The notes under the pieces are model-generated. The model saw only the letters and a list, made by a program, of their open reading frames with translations. It was not told the DNA's origin and made no database searches. DNA of 59,217 nucleotides. Source: Gnetum montanum. Lineage: Eukaryota; Streptophyta; Gnetopsida; Gnetales; Gnetaceae. Positions 1-11,127 of this stretch are shown one piece after another; the stretch's first letter is position 1; each line of letters begins with the position of its first letter. The stretch spans positions 535,180 to 594,396 of the forward strand of contig MNCI01000967.1 of NCBI GenBank assembly GCA_015680685.1, written 5' to 3'. Position numbers and translations under genes: made by a program.

Positions 1-307
1 CAAAACCATGTACTGCAAGGTTTATCCAATCAAGTTCGTCTTTATTGCCGTACACAACTTGGGTTCAGGTTTACAAGCTGCTCGAATAAAGAGCTGTTCA
101 CTCTAGGACTCCTACTGCGGGCACATGGGAAAAATTCTAACTCTGGAGTGATCAATCTGCCAGAGCTTCGCTACTTCTAGCTAGGATTGGGAAATGAAGG
201 GAGTGCCGCCTCTTATTTATAGATATGATGGCGGGACGCGATATCGCGTACACGATATCGCAGGGTAAGACGCGATATCGCGGCCCAGTGCATGTCGCGT
301 CTCATCA
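1..307 (-). mobile_element. Gypsy-type LTR (copy F), U3 and R/U5, cut by window edge
   Basis: Read on the minus strand the LTR begins at 307 with TGATGAG, the start shared by the other LTRs of this family (1068, 2121, 5090, 11128, 59055). The U3 is only about 85 bp, followed by TATAAATA (221..214) and an R/U5 stretch that resembles the plus-strand copies at 1200-1400 and 2280-2400. Upstream of the TATA box lie three CGATATCG-cored palindromes (236-249, 253-260, 271-282). CpG sites are well preserved here compared with older copies, suggesting a younger insertion. It is inserted into the internal region of another element, whose sequence resumes at 308. Confidence 0.75.
214..221 (-). promoter_or_regulatory. 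TATA box of LTR copy F
   Basis: TATAAATA on the minus strand, 14 bp or more downstream of the palindrome cluster. It sits at the U3/R transition at the position equivalent to TATAAATA in every other LTR of this family. Confidence 0.6.
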
Positions 308-1067
308 AAGGGCATAAAAGGCCTGTGCCTGCTTTGTAGAGGACCCACTTGCATACCTTTTGGTTTGGTTAAGTTAAGTTCTTTAACCTTAGATATTTTT
401 ACAATCGAATTCTTTTTATTTATCCTATCAATGCCAACCAATTATGTGTATCTTCACAACTATTTTTAATGAATTCTTTCTTTTTATTGTTTTGAATTTC
501 CATACCCTCTTTTTAGTATTCCTTGTGTTAAGCTTTTTCTGAATTTTATGGACCACTCCTCTTACTTAGCCTATTTGTCATTCTTTCCACTAACATTATC
601 AAGCAACCAATCTACCACAATCACAACTTAGCTAGATAAAATAACTGACGAGATAAGGTATTCAACTACTATGTGTTACACTTTATATACTAATCCTTGA
701 TTTTTTTGCCATTGCAATGGGGAGCATGGATTGGAAGCGGGACTATCTTCACCAAGGAGGATGCAACAATATCACTCACGGGAGATTGTTCATGACCACT
801 GGATCTCTTCTACCTCTCCCTCATTCTTCTATTGCCAAGAGGGGTTGGATGTCCATTGGATTCGAGGGTGTTCTTTCCTATTATTATGAACACCCAATTT
901 TATACACAATTATAATGATGTATGATTGAGCACTTCTATATTTGTCAGTTTCCTCTGTGTCACTCTGCATGTCAGTCAAACATTCCATACCTCCTAATAT
1001 ATTTTGTAAATTACTTGTTCCTCTTCTTCTATACTCAAGGACAACTTTTCATTCAGTCGTGGAGGTA
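308..1067 (+). mobile_element. 3' internal region of a Gypsy element (copy B)
   Basis: Non-coding internal sequence. The part at 308-360 matches 10095-10150 inside the 5090-12128 element (shared GGGCAT, CCTGCTTTG and GAGGACCCA blocks), so this is element interior, not host DNA. It ends in a polypurine tract just before the LTR at 1068 (GTCGTGGAGGTA), equivalent to the tract at 11117-11127. Open frames of about 70 codons here have no family resemblance. Confidence 0.6.
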
Positions 1068-1923
1068 TGATGAATCATGTTTTACTTAAGCTCTGATATC
1101 AGAGTGGCCATGATATTGGGTACACAATATCATGGTCCAAGATGCGATATCAAGCATGCGATGTCACAGGATACTCCTGGGCCTATAAATATAGCCCTTG
1201 GGCACACGATTCAATAGTAGTTTTTGAAGTCAAGTACTGAAATTCTTGTAGTTTGTTCATTCAAGGGTTAGAATATTTTTCAAATGCCCACAGTAGGAGT
1301 TCTAAGTGTAATTAGATCTTTATTCAAGCATTGATGCACCTAAACATACCATTGTGTTGGCAATAAAGATGAGCACTTTGATTCATCTTTGCAGCACTTG
1401 AGACTTTCTTTCTTTATGCATTTCTATATTGTGATTTCATGTAGTTCACATTTAATGTTATTCATTACACAATTAATTTTGATCAATTAAATAACTAATT
1501 AAAATACACAAGCATGACCCCTTTGAACATATGTGTGACACTTGGTAGCTCAGAAATGATTAGTGTTTGACAACCCAATAGTGCCTACACAAAGATCAAG
1601 ATGTGTCTAGGAAGTGGAAATGGTTAGTTGTGTTAGGTTATATTAGATAATAGTTTACTTAGCATTTAATTACGCTCACTTTCATTATTTTTTTAGGTGA
1701 TCAAATTGATAAAACATAAAATAATAAAAATATTATGCCTCAGTCACACTTAACCATACACTTGCATTTCACAAGTGAGATTGGGATGACGATGAATGGA
1801 TAACACAAATTCATTATTTAACTCTATCGTACTTGGTAATTAAAGTCTATAGAATTTGACTGGATTGCACATGAATGCTTTTGATTCATATGTTTGGGTG
1901 TAGGGGTACCTCCCTACTCATCA
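1068..1923 (+). mobile_element. Gypsy-type LTR (copy B)
   Basis: 856 bp, TG...CA ended (TGATGAATCA to CTCATCA), preceded by a polypurine tract, so it is a 3' LTR. The U3 carries CTCTGATATCAGAG (1091-1104) and an 11-bp inverted repeat with 6-nt spacer (1108-1118 / 1125-1135), then TATAAATA at 1184-1191. The R/U5 matches copy E (CTTGTAGTTTGTTCATT block). The tail matches the LTR ends at 6033 and 12128 (GGGGTACCTC...CTCATCA). No primer binding site follows. Confidence 0.8.
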
Positions 1924-2120
1924 CCATCAAGGAACATGTCATGGTATTCAATTTTGTATCATGAACATCATCATTTTTGTAATGTGTTGATCCATACACT
2001 TAGACACTCTATTTTTGTCAAGTTAGTCTATTTTATTTGTGAAAGCTCAATCAATAATTCCATACCTTTTCAATTTTGTAGAAGAACTCAAGGATAAGTT
2101 TTCATTCAGTCGTGGGGGTA
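1924..2120 (+). mobile_element. 3' internal end of a second Gypsy copy (copy E), with polypurine tract
   Basis: Matches the sequence just before the other 3' LTRs: AATTCCATACC, CAATTTTGTA, ACTCAAGGAT, TTCATTCAGT, and a polypurine tract CGTGGGGGTA ending at 2120. Copy B therefore appears to be inserted into the internal region of copy E. Confidence 0.65.
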
Positions 2121-3008
2121 TGATGAGTCACAATTTTATTAGCTACATCGACAAGGCCTCATTGACACAACCTTGTTGATTAGGCCTCATCGATGAGGCC
2201 CTATCAACACAGTGTCTATTTTTTATTATAAATACATGTCCACCAGCCACATTTATGGCATTGAAATTTTAGAAGCAGCAAAGCTCTTGTAGTTTGTTCA
2301 TTTAAGAGTTAGAATTTTTCTCCCGAGTGCCCTCAGTAAGAGTCATTGAGTGTACGGATCTTTATTCAAACATTGTTATACCTAAGCATGATAGTGTGTA
2401 TGGCAAAAAAGATGAGCTTTTTGATAAACTTTGCAACATTTTGAATAGATTAAATATTTTATTTATGCATTTACTGTTTTCAATTATTTATTCAATGTTG
2501 TCTAGTAATTAAGCTAATGAAGTAATTAAACAAGATAATCTAGATAGATTAAACACATAAGTATGACCACTTCGAGCATAACACGTATGCACTTGGTAAT
2601 CCCAGTAGAATTATTGCTTAGTATGCCCAGTAACGTAACACTTGGTAACCCAGCAGTAGGTACATGGGTTCAGGACATGTAGAAAGTGGGACCAGATGCT
2701 TATGTTAGGAATAGTTAGATACTAGTAATTAGTTAAATTAAATTAGTTAATCCAATTATTTTATCTTTTTTAAAACACCAAACCATAAAATAAAAAATGA
2801 TAAAAAATCAGATGCCTCCATTACACTTAATCATACCAGTGTACATCTCAAGTGTAATTGGGAAGACAATGATTGACCTTAAGGCAAAGATTCACTTCCT
2901 AGAAGACTTGTGCATCAAAAACTATAAAGTCCATAGAATTCAACCAGATCATGCATGAACACTTTGTGATTCATATGGTTGGACATAGGGGTACCTAACC
3001 ACTCATCA
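2121..3008 (+). mobile_element. Gypsy-type 3' LTR (copy E)
   Basis: 888 bp from TGATGAGTCA to CTCATCA, preceded by a polypurine tract. The U3 contains an 18-bp perfect palindrome GGCCTCATCGATGAGGCC (2183-2200) and an imperfect 10-bp inverted repeat around ATCGACAAGG / CCTTGTTGAT, followed by TATAAATA at 2227-2234. The R/U5 is shared with copies B and F. Confidence 0.8.
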
Positions 3009-5089
3009 CCAAGACAAAACTCCAATCAAATGGAAGCTAGGTATTTATAATGATAAAACTAAATAATATTTTTCTCTAATAAAAAATTCTAATCAGTGAC
3101 AAAAATTTAAACTACATGTTTCCTAATTCTAATAACAAAAATAATCAATTTCTAAGATTGATTCTTCTATTACTTTTCTCACAATTACCTTGAAGATATA
3201 TAGGTTCTATAAGCTATACAAGGTCTTGCATTCAAACCCCAACAAGGCTATCTATAGGACATAATTCTATTTCTACCACACTATAGTAAAAATAAAATAT
3301 TGATTTAAATAAACATAAAAGCATAAATGTCATACCTTAAAAAATGAATGATAATATTAAAAAAAACTAAGTACATCACATCAACAATGAGAAAGTAATA
3401 AAAAAAAGCTCAATTATTTTGGGGATGCCTTTCTAGGTTTTCATCCTTACAATAAATCCTAAAAATCATTCTTCTAGGTTAGGAGAAGAATCAAGTCTTT
3501 CCTTTATTTAAAGCAGCCTCATGATTTTACACTTCTTACTAAATGATTTCTTATAAAGAGGAGAAAACTCTCTCTAAATATAAAAGAGTACATTAATCAG
3601 AAATAAAGAACAAATACCAAGGAAGCCTAAAACATTTCCATCCTTGAGTCACCAAAACAAAAAATAAATTAATATTATAAAAAAAATTAATTGTTTAGCT
3701 TTAACAAGGATCTTTGTTTCCTAAAGCTGTAGTTGATAAGAAACATCTTTGAGAATATAGTATTTGACTATTAAAGAGAGATCATATTTATTTTCCTACT
3801 ACTAGAAAATAACTACATATATAAGCTTTCAAATAGAGTAGATAATAAGTAGTCAAAGATAATTTTAAATGCAAAGGATGTAGGCAAATCAAGTTGTTCA
3901 CAAAGAATGACTTCATTGATGTCTAGCTAAAAGTTATTCCAATTTTTATATGTCTATTTCCAAGCATGCTAATCAATAGGACATTCAAAAAAGACATGAA
4001 AAAGTAAGCATTCACTTCTACAAAGAGGATATTAAGGGGGAATATTTATTATATATTTAAGACAAGTGTGGATAAGAATACCTTGATGAATAAACCATAA
4101 TAAAAAATAGGAATTTTAGGAAATGTAGAAGCTCTCCAAATATCTTTCATTTTTATCATCCAAAAGTGAGATAATAATTGCATTTTTAAGTCTTATTGAA
4201 TTTTTTCTAAATAAATTGATTCTTTATAATAATCTCATAAGAAAATGTCAAATTAAAAGGAAAAATAGATCTACCATCCTTCAAAACAACATTTGAAAAA
4301 GCGTAATGTAAACTATTTTCAACTTTAAATAAGTTCTCAATATTAAAAAATAAATTTTCCAAATTCTTTTTTCTCTTTCTATTCAAACTATAGAGGCTAG
4401 AAACTTCATTCCAAGTTATTCATCTACCATGCATGCATAGACAAGAAACTACTATTATATCAAATTTTCTCTAAGTGGTACACAATCTAGATGCATTAGT
4501 AGTTCAAGATCCTTCATTAAAAGGAAGGTACCATACGCTATTTTACTTAAGCATATCTTCTAAAACTATAATATGATTTAAATTCTAATATCTACTAAGC
4601 TTTTACCATGTCTTTTAAATTTGTATAAAAATAGGAGAACCAAAAATAGAAATGGCCTAAGGAAAAAGAAGATAGTGAAGAAAGCTATTAGAAAAACAAA
4701 TCTTATAATTCTTAGGTTTTCCTTGCATAAGTTTATTTCTTAAAAAGAATATCTAAACATCATCTCCATTAATGCACTTTGTAACCCATTTTGTAGCAAG
4801 AGAAATACCTTAGTTATAATAATTAATGAGGTCAAGTCCTTCATCTTTTTTACTACAAGTGTACATATCCCAAGTAACTCTAGAAAAGTTTTTCTATGTT
4901 TCTTAACAGACAAAGAAATCAATAGATAATACAATCAATTCCATTATAAGAAGTTTTAGAATGAGCCCAATAACTGGAGTAATAAACATGGATTAATTAA
5001 AGTATTTTCTTAATAACTAAAATGTTGTTAGTAAGGATGAGCTTGTTTTCTTTTCATTTATCGAGCTTCTTTTCAATTTTATTAGCATT
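3009..5089 (-). pseudogene. L1-type LINE relic, 3' part (end of RT and zinc-ribbon-like C-terminus)
   Basis: AT-rich, heavily stop-ridden DNA. Conceptual minus-strand reading near 5085-4740 resembles the post-RT segment of plant L1 LINEs (IEKKL, then a hydrophobic block). Around 4140-3960 it resembles the zf-RVT region (STFPKI, then a cysteine-poor FVEVNAYFF block). It continues the domain order of the relic at 12134-14440 on the other side of the inserted Gypsy element. No intact reading frame. The 3' end is not defined. Confidence 0.45.
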
Positions 5090-6033
5090 TGATGAATCAT
5101 CAATTGGCTGGGTTATCTAATAAAAAGTCAACTTTTTGGTTGGCACTAATATCCTAGCCCCAATAACAAGGCTTTGATAACAAGGCCCTAATAACAAGGC
5201 CCCCATAACAAGGCTTCAATAACAAGGCCCTGATAACAAGGCTCCAATAATAAGGCCTCATCGATGAGGCCCCATTGATGGAGCCTAGCAATAAAATCTA
5301 TAAATACATGCTTACAGTTGTGTTTATGTAATTCTTTTGTCAATAGAGTAGCCAAACTCTTGTAACTTGATTTCATAATCTTAGAGAACAGTCAATGAGT
5401 GCCTGCAGTGTGGATCTAAGTTAGTTGTGTGGTGTCTTATTTGAGTGGCAATGTACCTGGACAAATTCCATGAATGACAATAAGATCGAGATTAATTCTT
5501 ATTCATTGCAGCACTAACTTAAATTAAATTTACTTTTAATGTAATTTATATTCCATGTACTTAGTTAATATTTACATTTTCATGCATGTTAATGAATTGG
5601 CAAAATGAGCACAACTAGTTTCTAGTGTAAACATGTATTTGCTTGGTAATCCTAGCAGTGTTATTGCTTGGTTTGCCTAGTAGCATAGTGCTTGGTAATC
5701 CCAGTAGTGGATACATGGGTTCAGGACATGTATGGCAAGTTGGGTACAAACACTCATCATCCATAGGCTTATTAATTAGTTTAAACAAATGATTTCTTTA
5801 TTGTCGTTAGGAGTAGCATAATGCTGAAACAACATCAAGAATCATATGCCTCACTCTGGACTAAATCATATGTGACAAAGCTACCACTAGTTCAAGTGGG
5901 AAGACAATGAATTACAATCAAGGCATAATGATCTAAATGCCACAACTACTCCCATCCATGGAATTCGACTGGATTATGCATGAATGCTCGTGATTCTTAT
6001 GGTTGGGTCTAGGGGGTACCTCATCGCTCATCA
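5090..6033 (+). repeat. 5' LTR of gag-only Gypsy copy C
   Basis: 944 bp. The U3 holds seven 14-bp tandem units (5162-5259), an 18-bp perfect palindrome (5254-5271) and TATAAATA at 5299-5306. It ends in CTCATCA directly before the primer binding site. Confidence 0.85.
5162..5259 (+). repeat. 7 x 14-bp tandem array in U3 of 5' LTR
   Basis: Units of the form RATAACAAGGCYYY start at 5162, 5176, 5190, 5204, 5218, 5232 and 5246 with an exact 14-bp period. The core ATAACAAGG is invariant in six units (ATAATAAGG in the last). The array abuts the GGCCTCATCGATGAGGCC palindrome and lies 40 bp upstream of the TATA box, the usual place for enhancer-like repeats. Confidence 0.9.
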
Positions 6034-6034
6034 T

Positions 6035-6053
6035 TGGTTTTGTTGCCGAGGAT
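6035..6053 (+). other. Primer binding site, tRNA-Asp type (decayed)
   Basis: TGGTTTTGTTGCCGAGGAT begins 2 nt after the LTR end. It resembles the complement of the plant tRNA-Asp 3' end used by many Gypsy elements, with differences mostly of the C-to-T or G-to-A kind expected from cytosine methylation. Confidence 0.6.
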
Positions 6054-6158
6054 GGTGCTAGTTATCTAGATTAGTTATATCATACATGAACATTGTAAAC
6101 CCATTAATTAACTATCTTTGGGAAAATACTAAGTTACACACATCATACACTAACAACA

Positions 6159-8518
6159 ATGTCCCTTTCACAAGAAACCGATAATGCATTATATGAAGAG
6201 AACATTTATTGGAGAACCAATGAGATATATACCGAAGAAAATCAGAGCGACCAACCTCATGCAGGGGTTTCATATGTTCACAACCATCTTGACAACACTC
6301 AAGGACTACATTCACCTAAGGTAGACAACCCTAGAGAAGATGAAGTAAGTTCTGGACTAGGGAAGGCCTCAAAGCCTAGGACCTCCTCAAAACCTAAAAA
6401 AGATAACTCAAGGAACTATGAGGAACATCATCAAAGCCATGGCAATCCTCCCAATTCCCCATCTTTCTCTTCCTCTTCAATGTCTAGTTCTGATGAAGAT
6501 GAACATAGGTATAGAGACAAAGCTCTACTATGGGGTCAAAATAAAGGTAGAAATCAAAACCATGGGAAAAATCAATGATCTCAACACGAACACAACCAAA
6601 ACTACCACAATCGAACAAATAGAAATAACAATTTTCACCATGCCATGTCCAATGATGATCAACCCTTATTGGTCTCTAAGAGCCTGATGCATATCATAGA
6701 GGTAGTTAAGATACCCCACAAGTACCGTAGGGAAAGTCACATAAAAAGACTCAATATGAATAATATCCCTGAATTTGTGGGAGGTTATGATTCTAATCCA
6801 TAACATCACTTACAAGCCTTCCATGATGCATGTGCCTTGCAAAATGTTGAAAATAAGCGGCAAAAGCTTAAGCTCTTCCCTAGGACACCAATAGATGAAG
6901 CTAAAAGTTGGTATAGATCATTGGAACCAAGTTTCATCCACCAATGGTCCACAATGCTACAACTTTTCAATGAAAAATACCAAACCTATGCAAGAGTGTC
7001 CAACCTAAGAAAACAAATCCAAGGGTGCAAGCAAGAAAATCGTGAACCCTTGGATGTGACCTTGGATAGATACTATTTGCTACTACATAGATGTCCCAGC
7101 CATGATTTCTCTCAAAAAGAGAAAATTTTCCACATCATAGATGGGCTTGATAATGAAACAAGGGAGACCCTTGGGATGTATGCTCAAGGTCAATTGTACG
7201 AATTAAAAGCCCATCAAATACAAAGGCTAATCAGGCTAGTGGCAAAAGAAGAAGGAGAGCTATGTAAACAAGAGAACATAGAGGAAAATAACTAGGACCC
7301 AACTCTTCAAAGGAAAAGGGTCCATATCTATGATGAGGAAAAAGAGGCAGCTCTCGATGAGGTGATTTCACAACAAACCTTGCCACTGCAACAATCTCTT
7401 GATGAACTCCAGGCAAGGCTAGATAGGATGTTAAAGTCGATAAATGAAAAAGCTACAACTTTTATAGAAATTATAAAGGAGAAGGTAACACAAAATGAAT
7501 TAGGTGATCATAATATATGGAGGAAGAAGAACTAAGAAACAACTAGGAACACTTATCGGCAAATAGGGAAAATGGCTATAGAAGAAGAGGCTATAGACTC
7601 AACCATAGAAGAAGATGATGGATGTGACATCTACCTATATGATCATCCAAAAGGCTATTGCCCAATCATGTTACATCTACATGAGTATTGGGCTTTTGCA
7701 TTGAATCCCAAGTTTGCACAGAGCAAATACCTAGAAAATTACCTTTCTCACAAGGTAATTATAGACAGTCCTACAACCAACCGTACCATCCTAGTGGGAC
7801 TTCTTACCAGCCTCAACACTATCATCCAACATAGTGGAAAAACCTACAGTCATGAGGGAAGCCATCATCAAACTAGCACTACCTTTACTATCAGCTGAAC
7901 TTGCATAGGTATTATGTTCAACACCTTATTTCCCTAATTGGTTCTACTTCCTCTAATTCAAATCATTACTACCACTCCCCTAAATACCATCATGGCACAA
8001 CATCTTCTGAAGGATCACCACCTCACACCTCTCATCCTTTGTCATATCCTCAATATTCTCATACTTCCCTCCACCATATGTCACCACCAACAACATAGGA
8101 AGGTTCAGCACCACGACATCAACAAGAGAATGCCACTTGTGCTACAAACATACACAAAAATGATAATGCTAGTAGATCTCCACCATAATCTTAGAAACAC
8201 CCTTTCTTTAGGATAGTCCCCACATGTAAGCACAAAACTTGTGGACCTACTAACTCATCCAAACTAGCAAAATTCCAATCAAGTGCAACATCCTTCCTTT
8301 CACAACCAATGTCCTCTAATCCTATGCAAAGGCCAACATCCATTGTTACTCCAACACCTAATAGAAACAATGAATCTAGCACTGTGGAGAGACAGAAGAA
8401 TCCGTGCATCACTACTAATAGTAAGGATGCAGTTGTGGGCCAAAAGTTTGAAATATTAACACAACCCATATACCAACCCACAACAAAGCTAAAGAATAAG
8501 TGTTTGAGTAAAAACTAG
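6159..8518 (+). pseudogene. Broken gag region of Gypsy copy C
   Basis: Successive plus-strand frames at 6159-6578 (acidic and serine-rich N-terminus with an SSSSMSSSDEDEH run), 6837-7295 (capsid-like core, listed separately), 7572-7898, 7901-8098 and 8309-8518 together look like one long Gag broken by stops and frameshifts. The 7901-8518 part is rich in Pro, Ser, His and Tyr. No zinc knuckle and no protease motif can be seen. A further frame at 8578-8907 is acidic and unrecognised. Only the capsid core is family-assignable; the rest is inferred from position. Confidence 0.55.
6837..7295 (+). CDS. Retrotransposon Gag capsid-like domain fragment
   Basis: 152 codons. The stretch LKLFPRTPIDEAKSWYRSL, then FNEKY, NLRKQI, QENREPLDV and an FHIIDGL block, is the plant retrotransposon Gag core (Retrotrans_gag family), which forms the virus-like particle in the cytoplasm. 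A homologous fragment lies on the minus strand at 15041-15226 (SKLFPKTFIKEAKSWYKL). The Met at 6837 is probably internal: matching sequence (GGYD, FHDACALQ) starts upstream at 6780 but is separated by a stop. It lies inside the 5090-12128 element and is not a host gene. Confidence 0.75.
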   Translation: MQNVENKRQKLKLFPRTPIDEAKSWYRSLEPSFIHQWSTMLQLFNEKYQTYARVSNLRKQIQGCKQENREPLDVTLDRYYLLLHRCPSHDFSQKEKIFHIIDGLDNETRETLGMYAQGQLYELKAHQIQRLIRLVAKEEGELCKQENIEENN

Positions 8519-8907
8519 CCTACGTAGTAGCCACTAAACTAGAAGACATCCAGTGGCTTGAAAATGAGAATATAAAATTGTTTCAAAGATGCATGGAGGT
8601 AATTGATCCACTTATTAGTTCTAGACTTAAGAAAATAGACCAAACAAAGGACTTAGACATAGATATCTTATACTCTAATTATACACTAGAAAAGGAAGTT
8701 AAACATGGAGACCCAAGAATTAACATAGAAAATCAAGAAGATGAAGCACACACATCTGGACCCCCAAAAACAAAAATACCTTCAAGTCTAGATGAAGATA
8801 TGTCTCCAAATGATTCAAACAAGACTATTGCCAATGTTAGATGTGCTACAACACGATTAATTAAATTAGTAGCAATGATAAATGGAAAATTGGTGGTGTA
8901 TAACTAG

Positions 8908-11127
8908 GGAATTGTGTAGTCCATCTCCCGAATGTGTAGCCATAAGATTAGTCATGAAGGAGATGCTCCATCTTGGTTCAAGAACTAATAACTATTTTTT
9001 ACCTTTTTATTTTTACAATTTCTTATCATTTTCTTATTTCTTCCAAAATTTTCTGGTTCTTAAAATGTTTTCCATTTCTTAATATTTTTCTTTTATTTAT
9101 ATTTTTCTTTTTTCTTGAGTTATTTCCTTTATTTTTTATGAATTTCTTTTTATATTTTCATTAATAATATTGCTAAGTCATGATGCAAAAGTCAATGTGA
9201 TGTGTTGAATTTTTATTCTATGCTATCAAGATGATTGGATAAGTAATTATGTAAAGTAGTGAAACCACCTCATCCATCCCTCCAGTTCTCTAAATAAAAG
9301 GTATTTTTTATGGAAACAATTTGATTCTTCTTTCATGAAACTAAAATTAATCAATGATCATTGTACCTTGAAGAAATAAGAAACAACCAAGTGGGAATGG
9401 TAAGGATGTGACCTCAATGGAACTTGTTGGGTTTTCTTCTTGTCTTCATTCATGTGGTTTATGAATCCTCTTGGAACGTATCATCACTCCTCCATAAACC
9501 AATAAAAAAGAAGCTTTGTCTTTGCATGGTGTGATTTCAATTTCAAAAAAAATAAAAAATAAAAAGAAAAATAAGGAAGAAAAAAACAATAATGGGAATT
9601 CAACGCCACCCCTTAGACATAATAATTGGCTACAAGCATTGGTTATGGGGCTAGAAAGACATGTTACCCATGCTTGAAGGCACCCCTCTAACTAAGGCCC
9701 TTCCTTCTTCTTCTTTCTTCTCTTTTAGGAGTGATGATCATTCTTTGAGGTGCTTGTGGACTCTTAGTGGTAGGCAGGAGGGGACACATCAATGCAAGGT
9801 TACTGTTCATGGTATGGACTTGGTTTGAACTTGGATGCATAGGTATGTTGATCATTTTAATCAGATTTTTCACAAGAACCTATTGTGGACATGGTCAAGT
9901 ACCATACATCCCAATCTCTACAATTCCTTCTCATCTTATTATTCACCTCACTACTGCATGTGATTATGAGACTTTTGGTTTTTTCTAGTATAGTACAACA
10001 TCCCAACCACAGTAGTTGTGTGTTGTTTGGAACAAAGGCATGGTCTACATTTAACTTTTTGGATGCCCATGAACATCTATAGAAGTGGTTATGCAAGGGC
10101 ATTATGGTAGGAGCCTGCTTTGGGGAGGACCCATTTGCATAACTTTTGTTGATCATGGCTTCGAACTAACCTTCACATCTTCTATAACATCAATGATAGT
10201 TTCTCTGAATTTATGCATAATTTTGGTACTACTTCTCATCACTTTCAATTACTTTTTTACTTTTTTCCTACTTTTTGTTAAAATATCTTTCAAGTTCAAT
10301 ATTTCTTAGCCATCTTCTAAATCAAACCTTTGGTTTTAATTGTTTGAAAACTTTTGTGCTTCCAAAGTTATGCTTATTAGTCATGGGGGCTAGAGATGTC
10401 CACTTTGAAATTTTGAAATTTTTCTAATATCCTATTTTTGAACATCATGGTAACTAATAGTAATTGATCAAAATAATGTGAACAGCTTGATGATTTTAGT
10501 TACCTCATAGCCTTGGGCATAGTATGCTATCATCACCTTGTACTTAAATGAAAACTAAAGGATCCAAAAAGGGTTAATTATTAAGGAAAATTTACTAAAA
10601 CTAATGTTGATCCTTTGGTGACTACAAGTGATGCTAAAACAAATGCCTAAGGAAGAAGGTCTTTTGCAAAGCATGGAAATGAAGCCAAGAGAGGGATAAT
10701 GGAGGATATGCCCATGGACAAATTGTAGCACATACAAGATAGCATCTCAAGCATCACATGTTTACTAGATCCATGGGATGATGAGAAGAAATTTTAGTCC
10801 ATCCTTCAAGAATGTTGCACATAACCAGAGAAGCATTAACATAACAATCTAGGTTAGAAGTCAGTCACTACTAGAGACAATAAGAAGAATCATCTTCAAT
10901 GGATTCTTGAAGACCTCTACAAATTTTGTAATCTTCAAAGTTTGTCCAATATTTTTGTCTCTCTGTCATTTTGTATGCATCCACTCAAATAAAATTTTGT
11001 AATGTGGCACTCAGAGTCAGTCAGTTGTTGGCGTTAGTTAATAATTCCATACCTTTCCAATTTTGTAAAGAAAGCTCAATCCTATCCTTTTAACTCAAGG
11101 ATGAATTTTTATTCAATTGTGGGGGTA
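8908..11127 (+). other. Non-coding 3' internal spacer of Gypsy copy C
   Basis: AT-rich, with T-rich tracts near 9000-9160 and A-rich tracts near 9545-9590. Frames of 60-100 codons around 9690-10310 on both strands show no family motif. The block at 10090-10150 is shared with 308-360. The region ends with the polypurine tract before the 3' LTR. Confidence 0.5.

Noticed and set aside
717-929. 70-codon plus-strand open frame
   Set aside because: Lies in the non-coding 3' interior of a Gypsy element; no family motif or coding bias.
5162-5259. CRISPR-like short regular repeat
   Set aside because: 14-bp units without spacers, inside a plant LTR U3; not a CRISPR array.
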